A stretch of 64,000 nucleotides of DNA from Maricaulis sp965242785. Lineage in GTDB: Bacteria; Pseudomonadota; Alphaproteobacteria; Caulobacterales; Maricaulaceae. Positions 36,511 to 44,375 of the stretch are shown one piece after another; position 1 is the first letter of the stretch, and each line of letters starts with the position of its first letter. The stretch spans positions 315,503-379,502 of the forward strand of contig CBDETA010000002.1 in NCBI GenBank assembly GCA_965242785.1. Direction: 5' to 3'. The notes under the pieces were generated by a model. It saw nothing but the letters and a program-made list of their open reading frames with translations, searched no databases and had not been told where the DNA came from. The translations under genes were made by a program, and so were the position numbers.

Positions 36511-37960
36511 CGTCCTGGGCACCGCGCACGGCCGGAACCGGCAGCCGCACGTCCGGTTCCAGCGGGTGCGGGGCGCGCGCGCCGTTTGGCCGGATGATCA
36601 TCGCCTTGGGATAGCCCACCTCAAGTCCGGAATGCTCCAGCGTGAAGTGCTCCATGGCGCCATAGGCGGTCGCCATGTCGCGCGTGGGTTCGCCGTAGAC
36701 CGTACCGAAGCCGTAATCCTGGATCAGCGCCCCAGCTGAGACCGCGTTGGAATAGCTGTATCGATTGACCAGGACATGCACCGCGCCGTCAAAGCGTGCG
36801 CCGGTGCGCGGCTGCGCATAAGGCAGGTCGAAAGAGACCAGCTCACCCGGCTGCGCGCTGGCGAACAGGTCAGCAAAGCGCGCGGACGCGCTCGCCGGGT
36901 CATGGCCCTGGGCCTCCAGCCGGGCGGCGTTTGAGGCCGTTGTGTGGGCGCTCACCCGGATCAGGAAGTCCGAAGCAAAGCGGAAGGGCCGGTCGGCAAA
37001 CCAGGCGATCACCGGATCGGACCAGGAATTGTCACCGCCCGGATTGTCGCGCAGGTCCAGCACCAGATCCGTCGCCCCGGCCGCGATGAAGTCCTCGAAA
37101 CTCGCGTCGATGAAGCCGGTATAGGCCGCCAGCGCCTGCGGCGAGAAATAGGCATCGGGGTCTTGCGCCTCGACATTGAGGAAGGGGCCGGGCCGCAGAT
37201 AGGCGATCCCGCCCTCCAGCATGCGCGCTTCGCGGCCATCGAGGCTGAAACCGGCCGACGGGCCGGCCAGTCCGGACCGGGCCGACAGGGCGAGGGCGTC
37301 CAGCGTCACCGTGCGGCGCTCGCCGGCCTGCAGCACATCCAGCGTGAAGGCCTCGCGGGGGCCGTATTCCAGCAGGATGTAATAGATTTCGGCATTGGCC
37401 AGGAGGGCATAGGCAAGCTCGGGCGTTTCCGCCGAGATATTGCGCGTCAGCCGGGCCAGCCAGACCGGGTTGGGCTCACCCTCCAGCGCCAGGACCCGGT
37501 CACCGGCGGACAGCCCGCTTCCCGCGGGGGCCGCCGAGATGATGACTTCCCCTTCCGCAACGAAGAAGGCGAGCGGAAAGACCGGGCCGTCTGCCTCTGC
37601 ATGCGCGGCCCAGACCGGGTTGAGACTGTTGATCCGCGTGTGCGCGTGCCGGGCCAGTGCGGCGAAGCGCTGTAGCTCGGCATGCAGCTCGGCCAGGCTG
37701 ACCGACCGGTCCAGCCGCGCCATGAGTTCATCGTAGCGCGCCTCGAACACGGCGCGCGGCGTGGCCTGGAAGAGATCGGCTTCCGCCGCGACCAAACCCT
37801 CATAGAGCGCCGTCACATCCGCGCGGGCCGCATCGGCCGGGATCAGCGCGGCGGGATCGTCCGGCTGGGCGCAGGCCGGGGCGGCAGCGAAGCACATGAG
37901 GGCTGCCAGGCCGGCAAGGCTGCGTCGCAGGCGGGCGAGGATGGGGAAGGGGTTGGTCAT
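36467..37960 (-). CDS. S41 family (tail-specific) protease, exported
   Basis: A 497-residue protein with a signal peptide ending AAPACAQ. The central part is PDZ-like (AGSGLSAGDRVLALEGEP) and the C-terminal half has the S41 core LDLRDNPGGDNSW, then NRYSYSNAVSAG with the likely nucleophile Ser, then GTVYGEPT. It probably degrades peptides in the periplasm. It is divergent from the winged-helix/TPR regulator gene at 38142, which may control it. Confidence 0.85.
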   Translation of the reverse strand: MTNPFPILARLRRSLAGLAALMCFAAAPACAQPDDPAALIPADAARADVTALYEGLVAAEADLFQATPRAVFEARYDELMARLDRSVSLAELHAELQRFAALARHAHTRINSLNPVWAAHAEADGPVFPLAFFVAEGEVIISAAPAGSGLSAGDRVLALEGEPNPVWLARLTRNISAETPELAYALLANAEIYYILLEYGPREAFTLDVLQAGERRTVTLDALALSARSGLAGPSAGFSLDGREARMLEGGIAYLRPGPFLNVEAQDPDAYFSPQALAAYTGFIDASFEDFIAAGATDLVLDLRDNPGGDNSWSDPVIAWFADRPFRFASDFLIRVSAHTTASNAARLEAQGHDPASASARFADLFASAQPGELVSFDLPYAQPRTGARFDGAVHVLVNRYSYSNAVSAGALIQDYGFGTVYGEPTRDMATAYGAMEHFTLEHSGLEVGYPKAMIIRPNGARAPHPLEPDVRLPVPAVRGAQDVTLEALLERLPRPD

Positions 37961-38141
37961 GCCATGTCTCCGTTTCGTGCCGCGCCCGTGCCGTCAGCTG
38001 TGCACAGGGGCCGGGCGGTGTGAGCCTTTACGAAAGCGGCCGGGCGTGGTGGAAAGCCATGACCGGGGTGTCCTCATTTCCTGACCTTTTTATTTTCGTC
38101 CCCGTTTTCGGGTTTTGTCCCGGCGTTTAGAGCGAGATGTC

Positions 38142-39365
38142 ATGGCGGCCAAGCGTCTGATCATCGGAGACTGGACCGTCGATGCGCGGGCCAACCGCCT
38201 TATCGGCCCGGCGGGCGAGGTCGAGGTCGAGCCGCGCGTGATGGACCTCCTGGTCCTGCTGGCCGGCCGGCCCGGCGAGGTGATGTCCAAGGACGAGATT
38301 GCCGCGGCATTGTGGGGCGAGGTGCATGTCAATGACGATGCCCTGACGCGCACCGTGTTCAAGCTGCGCAAGGCGCTGGGCGATGCGGCGCGCAATTCGC
38401 GCTATGTCGCCACCGTGCCCAAGCGCGGCTACAGGCTGGTTGCCCCGGTGACGACCCCGGTCGAGCGCCTGGCCGCCCGGGCCGAGAACTGGCGCCGCAA
38501 GGCGCTGATCGCCGCCGGCGTGCTGGCCGTGCTGTTTCTGGGCGTTTTCGCTTTCGGGGCACTGCAGCCGGCCCCCGCGCCCGACCCGCAGCAGGAGCAG
38601 GCCTCCCAGGCTGCCGTCATCGCCCGTGCGGACGGCTTCTATTTTCAGTTCACCCGCCGCGATAATGAAGCGGCGTTGCGCCTTTACACCCAGGTCCTCG
38701 ACCGCGAGCCCGACAATGCGCCCGCTCTGGCCGGTCTCGCCAACGCCCTGACCCAGCGCCAGATCCGCTATCAGGGACCGGGCTCGGAGGGTGGTGGCCG
38801 CCAGACCCTGACCCAGGCCCTGCAGTCCGGTTGGCTGGACAGCGAGACCGCCCGGGCCGGCCTGGAACGCGCTGTTGCGCTGGCCCGGCGGGCCGCCGAT
38901 ATCGACCCGTCCCACGCCCGCGCCTGGCGGGCCCTGGGCCTGGCCCTGTCCGCCGCACGCCAGTTCGAGCAGGCCGAGGCCGCCTATGAGCGCGCGCTGG
39001 TGATCGATCCCGATGACTGGGGCTCGATGATCAACCTGTCCGAACTGCACGCCCTGATGGGAGAGCCGGAGCGCTCGACGCCCTATCTGGAACAGGCCTG
39101 GACGGCGATGGAGCGCGGTTATGCCGCCGACCCGGTCGGCATCCGGCCCTGGCATTCCGCCGTCGGTCTCTCGGTCGCCCGTGCCAAGCAGCAGGCCGGC
39201 GCGCTGGAAGAGGCCGAGCTGTGGTATCGCCGCGTGCTCAATCTAGACCCGCTCAATGGCGAGGCTGTGCGCGGCCTGTCCGGCCTGCTGAGCGAAGCGG
39301 GCGACGCAGACGAGGCGGATGCCCTGTGTGACGCGCTGGCCCGCGCCACCGGCGAGACCTGCTAG
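38142..39365 (+). CDS. Winged-helix transmembrane regulator with TPR sensor domain (CadC/ToxR-like)
   Basis: A 407-residue one-component regulator. Residues 1-102 form an OmpR/PhoB-type DNA-binding domain (PRVMDLLVLLAGRPGEVMSK, LTRTVFKLRKALGD, YVATVPKRGYRLV). A membrane helix follows (about 120-142), then a periplasmic part with TPR-like repeats (about 165-400, with ALVIDPDDWGSMINLSELH). The signal and targets are unknown. It is divergent from the S41 protease gene. The frame also has a TTG nine codons upstream; the ATG is preferred. Its stop is shared with arfB on the other strand. Confidence 0.85.
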   Translation: MAAKRLIIGDWTVDARANRLIGPAGEVEVEPRVMDLLVLLAGRPGEVMSKDEIAAALWGEVHVNDDALTRTVFKLRKALGDAARNSRYVATVPKRGYRLVAPVTTPVERLAARAENWRRKALIAAGVLAVLFLGVFAFGALQPAPAPDPQQEQASQAAVIARADGFYFQFTRRDNEAALRLYTQVLDREPDNAPALAGLANALTQRQIRYQGPGSEGGGRQTLTQALQSGWLDSETARAGLERAVALARRAADIDPSHARAWRALGLALSAARQFEQAEAAYERALVIDPDDWGSMINLSELHALMGEPERSTPYLEQAWTAMERGYAADPVGIRPWHSAVGLSVARAKQQAGALEEAELWYRRVLNLDPLNGEAVRGLSGLLSEAGDADEADALCDALARATGETC

Positions 39366-39781
39366 TCCGCGGCCCCGGGTTTCTTTCGCATCGCCTTGGT
39401 CTGGGATTTCTGCGCCTTGGCGGCCTTCTGGCGCTTGATCGAGGCCAGCGAGGGACGCGATGGCTTGCGCGGTTTGGGCGCGGTCAGGCAGCGTTCGATC
39501 AGCGCGCGCAGGCGTTCGCGGGCCTCGGCGCGGTTGCGGTCGCGTGAGCGATTGCCGTCGGAGCGGATCACCAGCACGCCCTCGCGCGTCATGCGCGACC
39601 CGGCCAGGCGCACCAGCCGGGCCTTCTGGGACGGTTCCAGCGCGTCGCAGGCGGCCAGGTTGAAGCGCAGCTGCACTGCGCTTTCGGTCTTGTTGACATG
39701 CTGCCCGCCGGGCCCCGAGGCGCGCATATAGCTCTCCTCGATCAGGGCTTCGTCGATCAGGATTTGGTCTTGGATCAGCAT
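39362..39781 (-). CDS. arfB: Alternative ribosome-rescue factor / peptidyl-tRNA hydrolase ArfB
   Basis: A 139-residue RF1-like protein with the catalytic GGQ motif in SGPGGQHVNKTESAVQ and a basic C-terminal tail (RPSLASIKRQKAAKAQ and following) that would enter the empty mRNA channel. ArfB frees ribosomes stalled without a stop codon. The frame is open 33 codons upstream; this ATG begins the usual MLIQDQILIDE. It shares a CTAG stop overlap with the regulator gene. Confidence 0.92.
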   Translation of the reverse strand: MLIQDQILIDEALIEESYMRASGPGGQHVNKTESAVQLRFNLAACDALEPSQKARLVRLAGSRMTREGVLVIRSDGNRSRDRNRAEARERLRALIERCLTAPKPRKPSRPSLASIKRQKAAKAQKSQTKAMRKKPGAAD

Positions 39782-39866
39782 GAGTGCAAGGCGTATGTTT
39801 ACAAATACAAATTGTCGCCACATTTGAGTGCCCAGCTCAGGCCTGTACCGACACGCGGGGGATAGC

Positions 39867-40739
39867 ATGATTGCACACATTGTCGCTGCACTTGTTCTTC
39901 AGGCCGGTTCTCCGGCGGAGACGGAAGCGGCCTGCGGGGCTTGGCCAGGGGTCGCCGGGCTTTTGGCAGAGGCGGACGGCCGCGCTCTGCTGCTCGGGGA
40001 ACGGCACGGCACTTGGGAAGCGCCCGGCGTGGCCAGGCAGCTGGTGTGCTTGTCACTGGCAGCGGCCACACCCACAACACTGGTCATGGAGATCCCGAGC
40101 GCTGAGCAGGCGCGGCTCGACGCCTACCTGCTCAGCGATGGTGGTGATGACGCCCGGCAGGCACTGCTGGGCGACTCGCGGTTCTGGGACGGCCCGCTCC
40201 AGGATGGGCGGTCCAGCCAGGCCTGGCTGCAACTGATCGACGCGGTGCGCATCTGGTCGCAGTCCGGCCAGCCGGTCACTCTGCTGGCGGCGGATCGCGG
40301 ACCCGGCGACATGGAAGTACCTGGACCGCAGCCGCGCGACCGTGTCATGGCCCAGCGAGTTCAGGCGCAGTCACAGGCCGGCCGCCAGGTCATCATGCTG
40401 ACCGGCAATGTCCATGCGCGCCGCATCCAGGCCCGTTTCGGGGAGCGGGTGCTGGAAACCGTGGGGACCTATTTGCCCGACGGCAGCTTTGTGTCGGTGA
40501 ATTTGCTGGGCGATGGCGGCGAAAGCTGGGTCTGTACAGGCACGTCCATGGAAGACATGCACTGCGGGCCCCAACCGGCGCCGGAACTGGATATCGGGGG
40601 TGAGCCCCGCCTGATCACGGCACAGGAGGCGGACGCGTGTGCCTGCCGGCAGACCTACGCCAGCGCATTCCATGCAGTGGTTTTTCTGGGACCGGTCAGC
40701 CCCGCGCGACCGGCGTTGGAGCTGATAGCCGGCGATTAA
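39867..40739 (+). CDS. ChaN-like (haem-binding uptake) domain protein
   Basis: A 290-residue protein with a short hydrophobic N-terminus (MIAHIVAALVLQAGSPA) that may be a signal peptide. The core GRALLLGERHGTWEAPGVARQL and VIMLTGNVHARRI resembles ChaN/TraB-like proteins, in which the early GE-H motif is conserved. Four cysteines lie in the C-terminal half, two of them close together as ACAC. Haem binding has been reported for some ChaN proteins; here it is only inference. Its stop shares TTAA with the purN stop on the other strand. Confidence 0.55.
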   Translation: MIAHIVAALVLQAGSPAETEAACGAWPGVAGLLAEADGRALLLGERHGTWEAPGVARQLVCLSLAAATPTTLVMEIPSAEQARLDAYLLSDGGDDARQALLGDSRFWDGPLQDGRSSQAWLQLIDAVRIWSQSGQPVTLLAADRGPGDMEVPGPQPRDRVMAQRVQAQSQAGRQVIMLTGNVHARRIQARFGERVLETVGTYLPDGSFVSVNLLGDGGESWVCTGTSMEDMHCGPQPAPELDIGGEPRLITAQEADACACRQTYASAFHAVVFLGPVSPARPALELIAGD

Positions 40740-41386
40740 TCGTGCGGGTTCATCAGCAGTTCGGCGCCGAATTCGCGGGCCTGCAGGCGCACCCGCTCGC
40801 CGGCCACGCGCGCCTTGCCGGAACAGGCGAGGGCGACGCATTGCGGATAGAGCTGGTGTTCCGCTTCCAGCACGCGCGCTGACAGCGTGTCCGGCGTGTC
40901 GCCGGGCAGTACCGGCACGGCAGCCTGGCCGATGATCGGGCCGTCATCCATTTCCGGACGCACATAATGCACCGTGCAGCCATGGATGCGCACACCCGCC
41001 TCCAGCGCCCGCTCATGCGTATGCAGCCCTTTGAAGGCCGGCAACAGGGAGGGGTGGATATTGATCAAAAGGTCGCGCCAGCGCTCGGTGAACAAGGGCG
41101 TCAGGATGCGCATGAAACCGGCCAGGCAGACAATGCGGGCGCCATAGAGCCGGATCGTCTGGTCCAGCGCTTCCTCGAAGGCCTCGCGGTCCTCATAGTC
41201 GCGGTGATTGACCACCTCGGTCTCGATCCCGGCCTCACGCGCGATGGCCAGGCCCGGCGCATCGGGATTGTTCGAGGCCACCAGCACGATCTCGGCCGGA
41301 TAGTCCTCGTTCCGGGCGGCCTCCAGCAGGGCCTGCATGTTCGAACCGCGCCCGGAAATGAGCACGGCGATCTTGGTCTTCGCCAT
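40736..41386 (-). CDS. purN: Phosphoribosylglycinamide formyltransferase
   Basis: Folate-dependent third step of purine synthesis. The 216-residue protein has AVLISGRGSNMQALL, the catalytic Asn and His in INIHPSLLPAFKG, and the Asp in RPEMDDGPIIGQ. It follows purM by 21 bases, the usual purM-purN pair. Confidence 0.96.
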   Translation of the reverse strand: MAKTKIAVLISGRGSNMQALLEAARNEDYPAEIVLVASNNPDAPGLAIAREAGIETEVVNHRDYEDREAFEEALDQTIRLYGARIVCLAGFMRILTPLFTERWRDLLINIHPSLLPAFKGLHTHERALEAGVRIHGCTVHYVRPEMDDGPIIGQAAVPVLPGDTPDTLSARVLEAEHQLYPQCVALACSGKARVAGERVRLQAREFGAELLMNPHD

Positions 41387-41407
41387 TATATCTTGTTCCC
41401 GGCCTGA

Positions 41408-42448
41408 TCAGGCGTTGTCGACACGACCGACAATCATGGCGGTCTCGCCGGTCAAGGCAAGCGCATCCATGACGGCGTCAACTTTTGTCGCATCCACGCA
41501 CAACAGCATGCCGATGCCGCAATTGAAGGTGCGGTGCATCTCGCTGCGGGCGATGCCGCCGCGCTTTTCCAGCCATTCAAACAGCGGCGGCAGTTCAAAG
41601 CTGGCATAGTCGATCGTGGCAACGAGATGGTCCGGCATCATGCGCGGCGGGTTTTCCACCAGCCCGCCACCGGTGATGTGCGCCAGACCCTTCACCAGGC
41701 CCGACTTGATCAGCGGCAGGCAGGATTTCACATACAGCCGCGTCGGCGTCAGAAAGGCCTCGCCCAGCGTCTGGCCCGGCGCAAACGGTGCCTCGTCGGA
41801 CCAGTCCAGGCCCGCCACTTCCATCACCTTGCGCACCAGCGAGAATCCGTTCGAGTGCACGCCGGAAGAGGCGAGGCCGACCAGTACATCGCCGGCCTTC
41901 ATCGCCTCATGATCCGGCAGCAGCCGGCCGCGCTCGGCCGCACCGACGACAAAGCCGGCCAGGTCGAAATCATCGCCCTCATACATGCCGGGCATTTCCG
42001 CCGTCTCGCCGCCGATCAGCGCACAGCCCGAGCCCCGGCAGCCCTCGGCAATGCCCTTCACGATCGCTTCGCCACGTGCCGGGTCCAGCTTGGAACAGGC
42101 CAGATAATCCAGGAAGAACAGGGGTTCGGCGCCCTGGGCCAACACGTCATTGACGCACATGGCGACCAGGTCGATGCCCACCGTGTCGACCTTGCCGGTG
42201 GCGATCGCCAGCTTCAGCTTGGTGCCGACCCCGTCGGTGCCGGAAATCAGGATCGGGTCGTCATAACCGGCAGCCTTGAGATCGAAAGCGCCGCCGAAAC
42301 CGCCCAGATCGGCCGCTGCGCCCGCCCGGCGGGTCGCCTTGGCCAGCGGCTTGATGCGATCGACCAGCGCGTCACCGGCATCGATATCCACGCCGCTGTC
42401 AGCATAGGTCAGGCCGTTTGCGGGCTTTGTGTCTTCGGTTCCAGCCAT
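41408..42448 (-). CDS. purM: Phosphoribosylformylglycinamidine cyclo-ligase
   Basis: Makes aminoimidazole ribonucleotide in purine synthesis. The 346-residue protein has TYADSGVDIDAGDALV, the SGTDGVGTKLKLA nucleotide loop and the GGETAEMPGMY block. A GAGGACAAGC ribosome site precedes the chosen ATG; the frame is open 36 codons further, but that part is not PurM. Divergent from the DUF2066 gene. Confidence 0.97.
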   Translation of the reverse strand: MAGTEDTKPANGLTYADSGVDIDAGDALVDRIKPLAKATRRAGAAADLGGFGGAFDLKAAGYDDPILISGTDGVGTKLKLAIATGKVDTVGIDLVAMCVNDVLAQGAEPLFFLDYLACSKLDPARGEAIVKGIAEGCRGSGCALIGGETAEMPGMYEGDDFDLAGFVVGAAERGRLLPDHEAMKAGDVLVGLASSGVHSNGFSLVRKVMEVAGLDWSDEAPFAPGQTLGEAFLTPTRLYVKSCLPLIKSGLVKGLAHITGGGLVENPPRMMPDHLVATIDYASFELPPLFEWLEKRGGIARSEMHRTFNCGIGMLLCVDATKVDAVMDALALTGETAMIVGRVDNA

Positions 42449-42517
42449 GCTTGTCCTCAAGCTCCTGAAATGTGCGGCGAAGTACAGTGCAAAGCCGCAT
42501 TTGACGCAAGCCGCGGG

Positions 42518-42546
42518 CTTCACGCGCGACAGCGTCCGGTTATAGT
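42518..42546 (+). promoter_or_regulatory. Candidate promoter for the DUF2066-hdaA-ppk operon
   Basis: CTTCAC (42518-42523), 17 bases, TATAGT (42541-42546). In the alternative Caulobacter-style reading it is TTCACGC-N13-GTTATAGT, like the acpP and ndk candidates. It lies 33 bases before the GTG start. Confidence 0.4.
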
Positions 42547-42579
42547 GGCGGCGCACAAAACAAACGACAGGAGTCGCCC

Positions 42580-43665
42580 GTGCGTTCCATCCTCGCCGCC
42601 TTATGCCTCAGCTTTGCCTGCGTGTCTGCCGCAGCTGCAGAGGATCCCTATACGATTACAGGCGTGGCGATCGACGCGACGGCCGCCAATGCGCTGGAAG
42701 CGCAGACCCTGGCCATGCGCCAGGGCCAGCGCGATGCGGCGCGGCGCCTGATCGAGCGGCTCACCCTGGCCGAAGACCGGATCGGCACACCGCTGGACAC
42801 CCAGCCCTCCTATGCCGAGGACGGCACGCTGATACCGGGCTTCTCGCTGGACAATGCCATCATCGCGGAGATGATTTCCGGTCTGCAGATCCGCAGCGAA
42901 CAGCGCAGCGCCACGCGCTATCTCGCCGAACTGGATGTGGGTTTCCACCGCCGCTCGGTGGCGCGCGTGCTGGAGGCCTATGGCGTGCCCTTCGTGGAAA
43001 GCCAGGCCCGCCCGATGCTGGTTCTGCCGGTGTTTGAAGGCGAAAACGGTCTTCTCCTGTTTGAACCCAATCCCTGGCGCGCCGCCTGGCGCGAGCAGAA
43101 TTTCCAGCACGCCCTGACCCCGACCATCGTTCTGACCTCCGGCACAATCACGCCCCGCCAGGCGCTGGAGCTGGACGAGACGGCGCTACGCGACCTGGCC
43201 CAGGCCCAGGGCGTCAACCGCATGGCCGTGCTTCGTGCGGGCGAGCGCAATGGCGCCCGGCGCTTTGGCGGCTATCTCGTCGAATTTGCCATCGATGGCA
43301 GCATGAGCGTCGAGACCTGGGGTCCGGAGACCGTCTATGGCGACTGGCGTGAAGGTGCGCGCCGCTTTGTCACCGACCGGGAAAACGCCTGGAAGGTGCA
43401 GAGCATTGTGCGTGATGCCGAGCTGACCGAGCTGCGCCTCACCGTGCTCTATGCCAGCCTGCCGGAATGGCGGCGCCTGCAACAGGCCGTCACCCGGGCC
43501 TCGCTGGTGCAGGGCGCCCAGCTGGATGCGCTGTCGCGCGATGGTGCCCGGATGACGGTGAATTATCGCGGCGCCTTTGAACAGCTGGTGTCCGAGCTTG
43601 CCGAGCGCGGCGCAACGCTGGAAGAACATCCCGGCCTGGGCTGGGTGGTGCTGACAACCCGGTAG
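42580..43665 (+). CDS. DUF2066 domain periplasmic protein
   Basis: A 361-residue protein with a signal peptide (ending SAAAAED). It shows the DUF2066 opening in which a variable stretch is followed by QRDAARRLIERLTL, and the NRMAVLRAGERNG and SIVRDAELTELRLTV blocks. Function unknown. The start is GTG with an AGGAG site 7 bases before. In alphaproteobacteria this gene is commonly found just upstream of hdaA, as here. Confidence 0.8.
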   Translation: MRSILAALCLSFACVSAAAAEDPYTITGVAIDATAANALEAQTLAMRQGQRDAARRLIERLTLAEDRIGTPLDTQPSYAEDGTLIPGFSLDNAIIAEMISGLQIRSEQRSATRYLAELDVGFHRRSVARVLEAYGVPFVESQARPMLVLPVFEGENGLLLFEPNPWRAAWREQNFQHALTPTIVLTSGTITPRQALELDETALRDLAQAQGVNRMAVLRAGERNGARRFGGYLVEFAIDGSMSVETWGPETVYGDWREGARRFVTDRENAWKVQSIVRDAELTELRLTVLYASLPEWRRLQQAVTRASLVQGAQLDALSRDGARMTVNYRGAFEQLVSELAERGATLEEHPGLGWVVLTTR

Positions 43666-43694
43666 GTCCCGTGAACTCAACCGGCGGATCAAGA

Positions 43695-44375
43695 ATGACA
43701 CCGCAATTGGCGCTCGATCTGCCCGCGCGCGAGGATTTCAGTGCGCAAAGCCTGATCCCGGGCCCGTCCAATGCCGAAGCGCTGGCGGCGCTGGCGCGCT
43801 GGCCGCACTGGCCGCGCCATGTGCTGGCCCTGGTCGGGCCGGAAGGGGCCGGCAAATCCCATCTGGGCGCCATCTGGGCCAGCCAGTGCGAGGCCGAGAT
43901 CATTCCCGCCGATACGCTGCGCGATCGATTGCCCGGTCTTCCCAAGGGGCGTTGCGTGCTGGTCGAGGATGTTGATCGCGGCATGGACGAGGATGCGCTG
44001 TTCCACACCCTCAACCGGGCGGCGGAGGGCGATATTCCGGCCCTCCTGTTGACGGCCCGCAAGCCGCCCGTGCTCTGGCCGGCGGCGATCCCGGATCTGG
44101 TCTCGCGCCTGCGGGCCCTGCCGCACACCTATCTGCACGAGGCCGATGACGAGCTGATCACCCGGCTGATCGAGAAACAGATCAGTGATCGGGGCACCTC
44201 CATCAAGCCGGGCGTGATCGACTATCTCCTGCCGCGCATGGAACGCTCGGTCGCGGCCGTGCGTCTGCTGGTCGAGCGCATGGACAAGCTGGCCCTGGCA
44301 AAAAGATCGCCGATCAATCGCGCCATTGCGCGGGAGGTGCTAGAGACGTGGCAGGACAACGGAGAGGCGGAATGA
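43695..44375 (+). CDS. hdaA: DnaA-inactivating AAA+ protein HdaA
   Basis: HdaA, with the sliding clamp, drives hydrolysis of DnaA-bound ATP after replication starts. The 226-residue protein has the clamp-binding motif QLALDLP at residues 4-10, Walker A LVGPEGAGKSHL and Walker B VLVEDVD, and a short lid domain (about 150-226). The ATG at 43695 puts the clamp motif at the very N-terminus, as expected; a GTG 8 codons upstream is the alternative. Its stop overlaps the ppk start (ATGA). Confidence 0.9.
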   Translation: MTPQLALDLPAREDFSAQSLIPGPSNAEALAALARWPHWPRHVLALVGPEGAGKSHLGAIWASQCEAEIIPADTLRDRLPGLPKGRCVLVEDVDRGMDEDALFHTLNRAAEGDIPALLLTARKPPVLWPAAIPDLVSRLRALPHTYLHEADDELITRLIEKQISDRGTSIKPGVIDYLLPRMERSVAAVRLLVERMDKLALAKRSPINRAIAREVLETWQDNGEAE

